Of a stretch of DNA of 58,048 nt, positions 15,937-24,447 are shown piece by piece; the first letter of the stretch is position 1; each line of letters begins with the position of its first letter. The stretch is from Candidatus Gastranaerophilales bacterium (lineage in GTDB: Bacteria; Cyanobacteriota; Vampirovibrionia; Gastranaerophilales; Gastranaerophilaceae): positions 1 to 58,048 of the forward strand of contig CALVBU010000015.1 of assembly GCA_944325875.1 (NCBI GenBank). Reading direction: 5' to 3'. The notes under the pieces are model-generated. The model worked only from the letters and a program-made list of their open reading frames with translations, was not told the DNA's origin and searched no databases. Both the position numbers and the translations under genes were made by a program.

Positions 15937-16630
15937 ACATTTCCACCGCCACTAAAAAAATGTCATATTTTGAAACGCACTTCTGAAAATATTGATTTTC
16001 TAAGATATTATTTATTAATTGGTTAGTATCAACTTTTGTCATAGAAAAAGCAGCGCATACATTAAAAATATTATTATTCATGTTTTCTAAACTTTCATCT
16101 TTTACAAAATTAATTAATAGTGGTATATCTTGGATGTGTTTTTGGTCATTTATAAAATCAATAATTTGTTTCAAACTGCTATTGTATGCATTTATATTAT
16201 TTTTATATTTTGCTTCTCCCGCAACTATATATGTATTATTTTCTGTATAAAAATCAAAACCTGGGTTGTTTGTTTTTTTTCTGCCCAATAATTCCATTAG
16301 TGGAATATCTCCATGGTTTAATTGATTTACCAAAGACTTTTTTGATAAGTTCGACACTATATATTCTCCAGCCGTTTCTTTTAACTCAGATTCAGAATTA
16401 ATATTAAGGAGTTCTTTTTCTAAATAATCACAAGTTTTTTCAGCTCTAATTTTATATGCGTTTTTCATTGGTTCAAAATCAAACTTACTAAGCCACGACA
16501 TTACTCTTAATTCTGCAAGTATTTCATTCAAAGTAGTTGATAATTTTTCTGGATTTATTCTAATAAAATAAACTTTATGAAGAGAGTTATACTTGTTATT
16601 ATCAATATAGCCTTGTTCAATAATTTTCAT
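15926..16630 (-). CDS. hamA: HamA, Hachiman nuclease (DUF1837)
   Basis: A 234-residue DUF1837 protein. The family signature IPLMELLGRKK leads to NPGFDFYTENN and IVAGEAKYK (about 121-142), the D...E-x-K arrangement of a PD-(D/E)XK nuclease. In the studied systems HamA is the DNA-degrading effector released by HamB. Start ATG at 16630 has AAGGTGATACC just upstream. The gene pair is on the minus strand, opposite to most of the island, and bracketed by two related hairpins. Confidence 0.85.
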   Translation of the reverse strand: MKIIEQGYIDNNKYNSLHKVYFIRINPEKLSTTLNEILAELRVMSWLSKFDFEPMKNAYKIRAEKTCDYLEKELLNINSESELKETAGEYIVSNLSKKSLVNQLNHGDIPLMELLGRKKTNNPGFDFYTENNTYIVAGEAKYKNNINAYNSSLKQIIDFINDQKHIQDIPLLINFVKDESLENMNNNIFNVCAAFSMTKVDTNQLINNILENQYFQKCVSKYDIFLVAVEMYGN

Positions 16631-17077
16631 GGTATCACCTTCTAGATAAAATATAACATAAAATAAATAATTTTGTATAAATTTTAAACAAAAAAGGGAA
16701 AACAGTATTTTAAGTTCTTCCTTTTGTTTTATTGCTAGTTTTGCAAATGAGTATAAATTACATCTGCTGATAGGTTTGGAAATTTGCCATTTGTTTAGGC
16801 AAAGATTTGTAAATTAAGAGCATGAAGAAAAGATATTTTTTCTATCCGCTTAGAGTTTAAATTAACTTTACCTAATTTGAATTGAAATCAAAAATAGCTG
16901 TATTTCCATTTATATCTTTACAATCAATAAACATTTATTGTTATTTATTTTTCTCATGATTACTTATGAAAATCGAATAACACCTAAGAATTCTTAAATT
17001 ATTTAAAAACCATATTCATTATAACATTTTTTTAATAAATTTGCTATATTTTTGACAAAAATAGACAAGTGGATATT
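16631..17077. other. AT-rich intergenic region upstream of hamA
   Basis: No coding frame with support on either strand; presumably carries the leftward promoter of hamA-hamB. No strong -35/-10 pair could be chosen among many AT-rich candidates. Confidence 0.4.
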
Positions 17078-17350
17078 TTATTGCACTCTTGTGTTATTCA
17101 TTGCTTTTAGATAAGAAGTTTTTAAAGAGATAATTAATTGTGAGGCTTGGGCATAGTGTTCGAAATTTTTCATTACTTTCGCGTATTCCAATAGGGTGTC
17201 ATTAGAAGTTTCGTCAGCTTTTATAATCAAAGAATCGTAATTTTGATTATGAATATTGCCTAGTGCTTCACATTACATTGAATCAAATCAAGTACTATTT
17301 ATATATCTAAATAGTTTGCTATCAATTTCTATTGATAATATTTTTTCCAT
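17078..17350 (-). pseudogene. Decayed small gene with two in-frame stops
   Basis: A frame of 91 codons with a good ribosome binding site (AGGTGGGAAGT before the ATG at 17350). It reads MEKILSIEIDSKLFRYINST, then TGA (codon 21), FDSM, TAA (codon 26), and goes on cleanly as CEALGNIHNQNYDSLIIKAD and more, to the stop at 17078. The downstream 65 codons are helical, protein-like and free of other stops, so this is a recently inactivated gene of about 90 residues. Its family is unknown to me. TGA is used as a normal stop elsewhere in the window, so recoding is unlikely. Confidence 0.6.
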
Positions 17351-17449
17351 ACTTCCCACCTAATTGATTTATGATATAATTATAACATATATTTAAGTCG
17401 ATTTCAATATAAATTTAGATTTTAATAAGGTATATCTCAAAATAATTAC

Positions 17450-17493
17450 AAGAAAGTCCCACAAGAACTTATGTGTTCTTATAAGACTTTCTT
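17450..17493. repeat. Hairpin element, right of the Hachiman locus; possible terminator
   Basis: Outer arms AAGAAAGTC (17450-17458) and GACTTTCTT (17485-17493), inner arms AGAAC (17464-17468) and GTTCT (17475-17479). Related to the hairpin at 13514-13541. Confidence 0.6.
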
Positions 17494-17677
17494 AGTGGTA
17501 ACTATATATTTTTAATGTTCAAAAGCTATGTTTTTGTGTTGTAGTATGAACAATAAACATGCATAGGGTAGAGAAGAGCATCTCCAATAATGTCTAAATT
17601 ATGGGGTGTACTTCATTTATGCTAGGGGATTTTGTTATTATAAATATAATTAATATTCGATTTTATTAATATAGGTG

Positions 17678-17706
17678 TTGAGAAAATGTAAGAAGTATGC
17701 TAAAAT
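17678..17706 (+). promoter_or_regulatory. Promoter of the type I restriction-modification operon
   Basis: TTGAGA (17678-17683), 17-bp spacer, TAAAAT (17701-17706) preceded by TGC (extended -10). Confidence 0.65.
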
Positions 17707-17754
17707 AAAAATGTATGTGCAATGTACAAGAGGAAAAGGAAAAAGGAAAAGTAT

Positions 17755-19521
17755 ATGACGATAAGCGAGAGACAAAAACAGACGACGATCAACGTGCAAG
17801 AAAAGGCTAATTTAATATGGGCAATAGCCGACAAATTGGTAGGAGTGTATAAGCCTCACGAATACGGCAAGGTAATATTGCCTATGTGCGTAATCAAGAG
17901 ATTTAGCGATGCGTTGGTAGGCACAAGACAGGCTGTATGGGATAAATATGACGAATTGAAGAATAAGGGTATAGAAGTCAAAGACGGCTTTTTGAAAAGA
18001 GCGTCAGGTTATTTATTTTACAACACCAGCAAAATGACGTTGGAGAAGTTGTTGACCGACGAATTTAATATCGGTGAAAACTTCAGGATGTATTTGCAAG
18101 GTTTTAGCGAAAATGTAATAGATATTCTCAACAACTTTAAGTTTGAAGACGAAATCAAGAAGATGGAAGACAACGGATTGCTGTATCTTGTTATCTCGGA
18201 GTTTTGTTCGCAAAAAGCAGATTTGAGTCCCGATAAAGTTACTAGTACCGATATGGGTTATATATTCGAAGAATTGGTGCGAAAGTTCAGCGAGTCCTAT
18301 GACGAACAAGCAGGAGCGCACTTTACGGCAAGAGATATTATTTATCTTATGTCAGATATTCTTATCGGCGAAGACGAAGACAGACTCAGAGAAGAGGGCA
18401 TAACAGCTACTGTCTACGATATGGCTATGGGTACGAGTCAGATGCTTGGTTGTATGACCGAAAGATTGCTTGAGCTTGATAAAGACGCAAGTATAAAATG
18501 TTTTGGACAAGAACTCAACGAAGAAACCTTCGCCATAGCCAAAGCCGATATGCTTATCAAGGGCGGTAATGCTGAGAATATGAAACACGGCGACACTTTG
18601 TCCAATGACCAGTTTGCAGACTATACCTTTGACTATATAATATCCAATCCGCCTTTCGGTATCGAATGGAAGAAGGAGAAAAGCGCCGTTGAAAACGAGA
18701 GCAAGAAAGCGGGAGGCAGATTTAGTGTAGGCTTGCCGCCTATATCCGACGGACAAATGCTTTTTATGCTCAACGGTATAGCGAAATTAAAAGATACCGG
18801 AAGAATGGCTATTATACAAAACGGATCGCCTATGTTCAGCGGAGATGCCGGCAGCGGTCAAAGCGAAATAAGGGGCTATTTGCTTGAAAACGATTGGCTC
18901 GAGGCAATTATTCAGTTGCCCAACGATATGTTTTACAACACAGGCATTGCCACATATATTTGGGTAGTCAGCAAAAATAAGCCCTATACAAGAAGAGCAG
19001 GCAAAGTGCAGTTGATTGACGCAAGCAACTGTTATGAAAAGCGCAGAAAATCTCTCGGCAACAAGCGAAACGAATTTACGAGCGATTGTATCGACCTTAT
19101 CAAAAAATGTTACGTCGATTTTGTCGAAGGAGTGTTGAAACAAGATAATAAGCAAGTCGAGAGCAAAATTTTTGCAAATGACTATTTTAAATACAGCAAG
19201 GTTGTAGTAGAGCGACCTTTGAGAGACGAAAATGGAGAACTTATACTCAAAAAAGGCAAAAAACAAGCAGATCCTCAACTTCGAGACAGCGAGATTATTC
19301 CTTGGGGAGTAGACCACGACGAGTATATGCAAAAGAATGTTTTGCCTTATGCCGAAGACGCTTGGATAGACGAGAGTAAAACAAAGATAGGCTATGAGAT
19401 ACCTTTTACAAGGCTTTTCTATAAATATGTTGCCCCCAGAAAGTCAGAAGAAATCTTTGACGAAATAAAAGAGCTAGAAAGCCAAGAAACAACATTAATG
19501 AAGGAGTTATTTGGAAAGTGA
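17755..19521 (+). CDS. hsdM: Type I restriction-modification methyltransferase subunit M
   Basis: A 588-residue N6-adenine methyltransferase. N-terminal helical domain INVQEKANLIWAIADKL; gate segment GAHFTARDIIYLMSDIL (about 188-204); motif I region VYDMAMGTSQMLGCM; motif IV YIISNPPFGIEWK. Motif I is not the usual DPTCGSGG, but the DMAMGTSQML form belongs to a recognised branch of HsdM and is probably active. I chose ATG 17755 with its GGAAAA site over ATG 17722 because the family starts at about this residue. The enzyme works as M2S and, with HsdR, as the restriction complex. It overlaps the next gene by 4 bases. Confidence 0.92.
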   Translation: MTISERQKQTTINVQEKANLIWAIADKLVGVYKPHEYGKVILPMCVIKRFSDALVGTRQAVWDKYDELKNKGIEVKDGFLKRASGYLFYNTSKMTLEKLLTDEFNIGENFRMYLQGFSENVIDILNNFKFEDEIKKMEDNGLLYLVISEFCSQKADLSPDKVTSTDMGYIFEELVRKFSESYDEQAGAHFTARDIIYLMSDILIGEDEDRLREEGITATVYDMAMGTSQMLGCMTERLLELDKDASIKCFGQELNEETFAIAKADMLIKGGNAENMKHGDTLSNDQFADYTFDYIISNPPFGIEWKKEKSAVENESKKAGGRFSVGLPPISDGQMLFMLNGIAKLKDTGRMAIIQNGSPMFSGDAGSGQSEIRGYLLENDWLEAIIQLPNDMFYNTGIATYIWVVSKNKPYTRRAGKVQLIDASNCYEKRRKSLGNKRNEFTSDCIDLIKKCYVDFVEGVLKQDNKQVESKIFANDYFKYSKVVVERPLRDENGELILKKGKKQADPQLRDSEIIPWGVDHDEYMQKNVLPYAEDAWIDESKTKIGYEIPFTRLFYKYVAPRKSEEIFDEIKELESQETTLMKELFGK

Positions 19522-20276
19522 AATCGCATATACAAATGCCAAAATTAGTATTAAAGCATTTTGTAGATAGCAAGGGTAGAAGTTATGCTTATGACTTTGC
19601 GGCCAACCGCATTATTTACAGCACTCCCACTGCAATCAATACCGAGATTGATTACTATTCAAAAGAAGCAGAAGCATATCTTAGTAAAAATATTGAAACA
19701 CCCTTTGGGCAAGTTTTGAGCAAACTATTAAGTGTAAAGGAAGGTGAAACTATTAATTTATCTGATGCTGAAGAAGAATATATTAGGGGATATGTATATT
19801 CATTATTCAGCCGAGACATGCAAATGCTCGAAGATGTAAAAAAATACTCAAGAATGTGGGAGTTTATTGACGAGCAAGCAAAACACGATTACAGTGCGAT
19901 TATTGGTGCAATTGTGGCCAAAGAAAAGAAAATTTTGAGTGGTTTTGAACTTACAATACTTAAAAATATCTCTGATATACCTTTTTTGCTCCCTACTTGC
20001 GGAATATATACGTATCAAATGGAAAATGGCGAATATTTTGCAATAGTGCCTATAAGCGAAGATATCGCAATCGTCCTATTTGAAAAGAGTAGAAGTTATA
20101 AATACAAAATAAAAGATGGCATATGTCTGATGGTTGCACAAAAAAAAATGGAATTTTTGAATAATCAGGCTTTTTTGTCACAAAAGCAAAGAGGATATGG
20201 TTTTTTAGTATCATCTAATAAAAATATATTAGAAGCATTAATCGATAACTATAAAACAATGCAAAATAAACAATAG
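19518..20276 (+). CDS. DUF4238-like protein inside the type I R-M operon
   Basis: A 252-residue protein with GTG start overlapping the hsdM stop. HIQMPKLVLKHFVDSKGRSY at the N-terminus and the INTEIDYYSK, ETPFGQVLSKL pattern match the DUF4238 family (which begins with QHyvP..yLk.F). DUF4238 proteins are common in defence islands and their biochemical role is not settled. It has no membrane segment. Insertion between hsdM and the KAP NTPase, with overlapping starts, says it is made with the restriction system, either as an added effector or as a regulator. Confidence 0.7.
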   Translation: MKSHIQMPKLVLKHFVDSKGRSYAYDFAANRIIYSTPTAINTEIDYYSKEAEAYLSKNIETPFGQVLSKLLSVKEGETINLSDAEEEYIRGYVYSLFSRDMQMLEDVKKYSRMWEFIDEQAKHDYSAIIGAIVAKEKKILSGFELTILKNISDIPFLLPTCGIYTYQMENGEYFAIVPISEDIAIVLFEKSRSYKYKIKDGICLMVAQKKMEFLNNQAFLSQKQRGYGFLVSSNKNILEALIDNYKTMQNKQ

Positions 20277-20286
20277 GAGATAAAAA

Positions 20287-21756
20287 TTGAGCAAAGAAGA
20301 TTTTATCGGCAGAGACGAGATAATATCAAAAATTACAGAATTAGTGGACATAATGCCTGCTGATAAGAATTGTTGTATTGCTATTGACGGAGAATGGGGC
20401 AGCGGCAAGTCGTTTGTAATGGACAGGCTAAAGGAGAATTTTGAGAGCAAAGAAAATAACTTTGTTGTCTTTTATGATGCTTGGAAAAACAATTTTTACT
20501 CCGACCCCTTGATAGCAATTCTATATTGTATTTTCGATACTTTGCAAAGTAAGGTAGATATAAAACCCAAAAGAACTCGTAAAGGATACAAAGCCATTAC
20601 TATAAAAGATTGTGACAAAGAAAAGACAAAAAAGATAGTAGGCTTGGTAGATAAGGCTATCAAAGAAAATGGTAGTAAATTTAGTGATGAAATAATAAAA
20701 AATCTAGAATCTATCGGAAGTGCAGGAGCGGTGCTGTATTATGCTATCAGCTTGATAAAGGGTATAATCAAGCAAGCTAAAGCCACAATACTCGATAATA
20801 ATTTGTTTGCAGAATTCAAGTCCTATCAATCATTGCTTGAAGAGGCAAAAGCTACATTAAATTTGATTACAGGCGATAAAGACAAGCCTTCAAAACTTGT
20901 CATATTGGTAGACGAGATAGACAGATGCCTTCCCAACGAACAGCTTGTAATATTAGAAAGATTACATCATCTTTTTGATATAAACAACTGTGCCGTAATA
21001 GTAGCATTGAACAAAAAAGCTATTGTAGAGAGTTACACCAAAATCTATTGCAACGATAAAAAGACTGGCGAAGAGTATCTAAGAAAATTTTTGGATTATG
21101 AATTTGTAATTTCTAAGAGTGAAATTGTTTATTTAAAAAATGCTCTGGAAAAATTAGTAGTCGAAATAAATCAAAAGATAGATGCTAAAAATCTTATAGA
21201 AAAAGAAGATATAGATACTATTGTTGCTTTTTTCAGGTTAGCTATTGTGGAAAGGAAGAGAAATTTAGACGATAACGATAACATATTGATAAGTACAAGA
21301 GAAGCAGAAAAGTTTGTAAGCTCATTAAAAGCATTGCTCAAAAGAATTCCTATCAAAGATTCTGATTATGATGCAATATTGCTTTGGACTGCTTGCGTAG
21401 GTTTATACTACAAAAGATATGCTAGTAGTTCGTATAAAGATTACTTCGTACCTCTAAATAAAAGTAATGGACTTACGGATTTAATTAATTTACCTGAGGA
21501 CTTAGTGAATTATGACAAATCTTTTAAGATAGATGAAACTAAATGTTTATCGATAGGTAATGATAATAAATATTGTATATATTATAATCCTTTGCATAAT
21601 CAAATACAATATCTAATCAATTTGTATCGTTATAAACAAGATACTAGTACTCGATTTATGCTTAATTCATTTTATAGTGGAATAGCTGATTTGCCAAAAT
21701 ATGATTATCATTACGAGATAGCGATACTAAAGGAAGTGGACAAGTATGGACAATAA
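20287..21756 (+). CDS. KAP-family P-loop NTPase
   Basis: A 489-residue protein with TTG start and a preceding AGGAG. Walker A is IDGEWGSGKSFV (about 33-44), Walker B is LVILVDEIDRCLPNE (about 208-222), both typical for KAP NTPases (STAND-related). A hydrophobic stretch (SIGSAGAVLYYAISLIKGI, about 140-158) sits where KAP proteins usually carry inserted membrane helices. KAP proteins occur as sensors or regulators in many anti-phage loci. The next gene, hsdS, starts 11 bases before this stop. With the membrane protein at 23089 it may form a membrane-associated unit linked to the R-M complex. Confidence 0.85.
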   Translation: MSKEDFIGRDEIISKITELVDIMPADKNCCIAIDGEWGSGKSFVMDRLKENFESKENNFVVFYDAWKNNFYSDPLIAILYCIFDTLQSKVDIKPKRTRKGYKAITIKDCDKEKTKKIVGLVDKAIKENGSKFSDEIIKNLESIGSAGAVLYYAISLIKGIIKQAKATILDNNLFAEFKSYQSLLEEAKATLNLITGDKDKPSKLVILVDEIDRCLPNEQLVILERLHHLFDINNCAVIVALNKKAIVESYTKIYCNDKKTGEEYLRKFLDYEFVISKSEIVYLKNALEKLVVEINQKIDAKNLIEKEDIDTIVAFFRLAIVERKRNLDDNDNILISTREAEKFVSSLKALLKRIPIKDSDYDAILLWTACVGLYYKRYASSSYKDYFVPLNKSNGLTDLINLPEDLVNYDKSFKIDETKCLSIGNDNKYCIYYNPLHNQIQYLINLYRYKQDTSTRFMLNSFYSGIADLPKYDYHYEIAILKEVDKYGQ

Positions 21757-23095
21757 AAAGACAAAAGATAGCGGAATAGCTTGGATAGGAAAGATACCAG
21801 AAGATTGGAAAGAAATAAGATTAAAAGAGCTTTTTAATAAAAAACAAGGTGGAGCTTGGGGAGAAGAAGCGAAAGAAAACGAAAACGATAGAGTTTGCAT
21901 AAGAGTAGCGGACTTTGATTTTGAAAGACAAACTATAAAAGAGGGACAGAAGACTGTAAGAAATTACAATAAAGACATTATTTTTAAATTGCAAATGCAA
22001 GGGAACGAACTGTTGATAGAAAAATCTGGTGGAGGAGAAAAAACTCCTGTCGGCAGAAGCATTTTATCTAACGGCCTTGAAGGATATTTGTATGCTAATT
22101 TTATAGACAAATTGCCGATAAAAAGCACAAATCACCCCAAATACATTGCATATTATATGAAGACATTATACCAAAATAACATTGTTATGCCTTATATTAA
22201 GCAAACAACAGGTATACAAAATTTAGATGTAGAGACGCTTTTATTTGAAATTATTTCTGTGCCTAAATATATTATTCAACACCAAATCGCCGATTATCTT
22301 GACAAAAAATGCAGTCAGATTGACGAATTGATAGCCAACAATCAATCTCAGATTGACAAGCTAAAAGAATATAAGCAATCTGTCATCACTCAAGCTGTAA
22401 CAAAGGGCTTGGATCCTAATGCCGAGACAAAAGACAGCGGTATTGATTGGATAGGACAAATCCCTAAAAATTGGAAGGTAATCTCGTTAAAAGCTCTTTT
22501 TAATTTTGGGAAAGGGCTGCCTATAACAAAAGCAGATTTGATACCTAATGGCGTAAAAGTGATAAGCTATGGCCAAATCCATGCTAAATATAATAATATT
22601 GTCTTTATCAACGATAAAATGATTAGGTTTGTAGATGAGAACTATTTACTATCAAATAGTAATTCATTAGTAGAAAAAAATGATTTTATATTTGCGGACA
22701 CGTCAGAAGATTTAGAGGGGGCTGGAGATTTTATCTTTATAGATAAAGATGATACTATTTTTGCTGGATATCATACGATTGTGCTAAAACATAAACAAAA
22801 TCAATCAAATAAATTTTTAGCCTATCTCTTTATGTCGTATCAATGGAAAAATCAAATTCGTTCTAGAGTTACAGGCATTAAAGTTTTTAGTATTTCTAGA
22901 GCTATATTATCAAAAGCTAGTGTCATATTACCACCTGAAGAAGCTCAACACCAAATTGCAGATTATCTTGACAAAAAATGCAGTCAAATAGATAGTCTGA
23001 TTGAGTTAAAACAACAAAAGATAGAAAAATTGCAAGAATACAAAAAATCCTTGATTTATGAATACGTTACAGGGAAGAAGGAAGTAGTATGCTGA
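21746..23095 (+). CDS. hsdS: Type I restriction-modification specificity subunit S
   Basis: A 449-residue HsdS with the normal two-half design. Each half starts with a DSGI.WIG.IP..W segment (residues about 8 and 229), has a variable target recognition domain and ends with a coiled coil starting HQIADYLDKKCSQID. The two halves recognise the two parts of a bipartite DNA site. The conserved segments are almost identical, which permits domain exchange by recombination. Overlaps 11 bases with the KAP gene before it and 7 bases with the membrane protein gene after it. Confidence 0.92.
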   Translation: MDNKKTKDSGIAWIGKIPEDWKEIRLKELFNKKQGGAWGEEAKENENDRVCIRVADFDFERQTIKEGQKTVRNYNKDIIFKLQMQGNELLIEKSGGGEKTPVGRSILSNGLEGYLYANFIDKLPIKSTNHPKYIAYYMKTLYQNNIVMPYIKQTTGIQNLDVETLLFEIISVPKYIIQHQIADYLDKKCSQIDELIANNQSQIDKLKEYKQSVITQAVTKGLDPNAETKDSGIDWIGQIPKNWKVISLKALFNFGKGLPITKADLIPNGVKVISYGQIHAKYNNIVFINDKMIRFVDENYLLSNSNSLVEKNDFIFADTSEDLEGAGDFIFIDKDDTIFAGYHTIVLKHKQNQSNKFLAYLFMSYQWKNQIRSRVTGIKVFSISRAILSKASVILPPEEAQHQIADYLDKKCSQIDSLIELKQQKIEKLQEYKKSLIYEYVTGKKEVVC

Positions 23096-24447
23096 TACGC
23101 TTTTTAGATAATTATAAAGGGAAAAATATTTTTATAGGTGTAGTAATAAGTACGATACGCTTATTATATGCAACAGCTTGTCTTTTTTTTGTAATTGCTT
23201 CGTTATTTTTGCCCAAGGACTTGTCATCTTCCCAAATACTGGGCTTGACTATAGCATGGGGTATTTCTTTAATTTGTGTAATTGATAGTTGCGTAGATGA
23301 TTATTTGAAACAATCTGATAATGTTAGGAGATTTATTTCATTAATTGCAAGTATAGGAACAGTTGGCCTTTTACTTTTCTATTTGCAACGTTATTTTAGT
23401 ATATTCTCTTTAAAAACGACAATCTTTATCTATGTGGCAATAGACTTAATAGCTGTAATAATTAGTTTGCCGATATTTTTGATAAAAGATAAACGGAAAA
23501 TCAAAGTAGAAGCATTGGTGTTGTCTTATCTTTTTACGGCTATTGTATATCTATTTTTTGTTTCGATATTTTATGATGAAGTAGTATTGCTTTATCCTTT
23601 AGGAGCATTGGCAGTATTGGGATATTTATATAGCTACATAAGTTTTTTTATGAATTGTCATCAATTTAATACTAAACCTTGGAAAGCTCGTTTAATTATG
23701 ACTATGGTGGATTTATTGATTGCGACAGCGATTGTAGTCTATATATTATGGTATATTCCTGACACTATATCTGAAATTATGACGCCTATTTTTGCATCGA
23801 TATTAGGTGGATTGTTAACTTTCGGCGGTGTATTGCTTACGTTAAATTATAATAATTTTCAAAAGAAAGAGGATGAAATAAATAAGGCTAAACCATATTT
23901 AAGGCTATGGCCTTTGAATAGCAATCCAACTAATTATCACAAGATAAAAACCGAAAATTTTGAGTGGCTTAATGTGTATGATTTTAAGTTAAACAACGAG
24001 GAATATGAGAGTGTTAAAGATAAGAATTTAATAGTAATATTAAATTTTGCCATACAGCAATCGAGTGATAATATCTGCATAATAACGGGAATAAAAATAA
24101 ACGATGTAATTTATAAGTTAAAAAGTAAACAAGTATTGACAAAAAATGAATCTTTATTTTTTGTTTTTGGAAAAACAATAGAAGTTGCTGATTTTAACAG
24201 TTTGCAAATTATAGCATCTGATATATATGACAATTATTACGCATACGAATTAGAGTTTGAAGAAAACGGGCAAGAAAGATTTTTGAAAGACAATAATCAG
24301 AAGGGAAATTATATAACACCCGATAGTGCATATTTTCCCGATGATTTTAGTTACAAAAAATATCTAATAACTGATATTGGAATGCCACAAAAAATTGACT
24401 ATCGAAAAGAGGAAGAAAATCATGGACAAGACGGAAAAGAGATTTGA
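23089..24447 (+). CDS. Polytopic membrane protein with C-terminal soluble domain
   Basis: A 452-residue protein with about seven or eight hydrophobic segments in the first 250 residues (for example SLICVIDSCVDDYL preceded by TACLFFVIASLFL, and FASILGGLLTFGGVLLTLN at about 236-254), followed by a 190-residue soluble domain with alternating beta patterns (NLIVILNFAIQQ, LQIIASDIYDN). I cannot name the family. It overlaps hsdS by 7 bases and hsdR by 26, so it belongs to the operon. A membrane effector or anchor for the DUF4238-KAP module is an inference from position. Confidence 0.75.
   Translation: MLIRFLDNYKGKNIFIGVVISTIRLLYATACLFFVIASLFLPKDLSSSQILGLTIAWGISLICVIDSCVDDYLKQSDNVRRFISLIASIGTVGLLLFYLQRYFSIFSLKTTIFIYVAIDLIAVIISLPIFLIKDKRKIKVEALVLSYLFTAIVYLFFVSIFYDEVVLLYPLGALAVLGYLYSYISFFMNCHQFNTKPWKARLIMTMVDLLIATAIVVYILWYIPDTISEIMTPIFASILGGLLTFGGVLLTLNYNNFQKKEDEINKAKPYLRLWPLNSNPTNYHKIKTENFEWLNVYDFKLNNEEYESVKDKNLIVILNFAIQQSSDNICIITGIKINDVIYKLKSKQVLTKNESLFFVFGKTIEVADFNSLQIIASDIYDNYYAYELEFEENGQERFLKDNNQKGNYITPDSAYFPDDFSYKKYLITDIGMPQKIDYRKEEENHGQDGKEI

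Noticed and set aside
17078-17350. TGA recoded as an amino acid
   Set aside because: A TAA follows five codons later in the same frame, and TGA ends well-defined genes in the window (dcm, hamB neighbours, hsdM).
24377-24421. Upstream TTG start for hsdR
   Set aside because: It has no ribosome binding site, and the ATG at 24422 with GAGGAAG gives the normal HsdR N-terminus.
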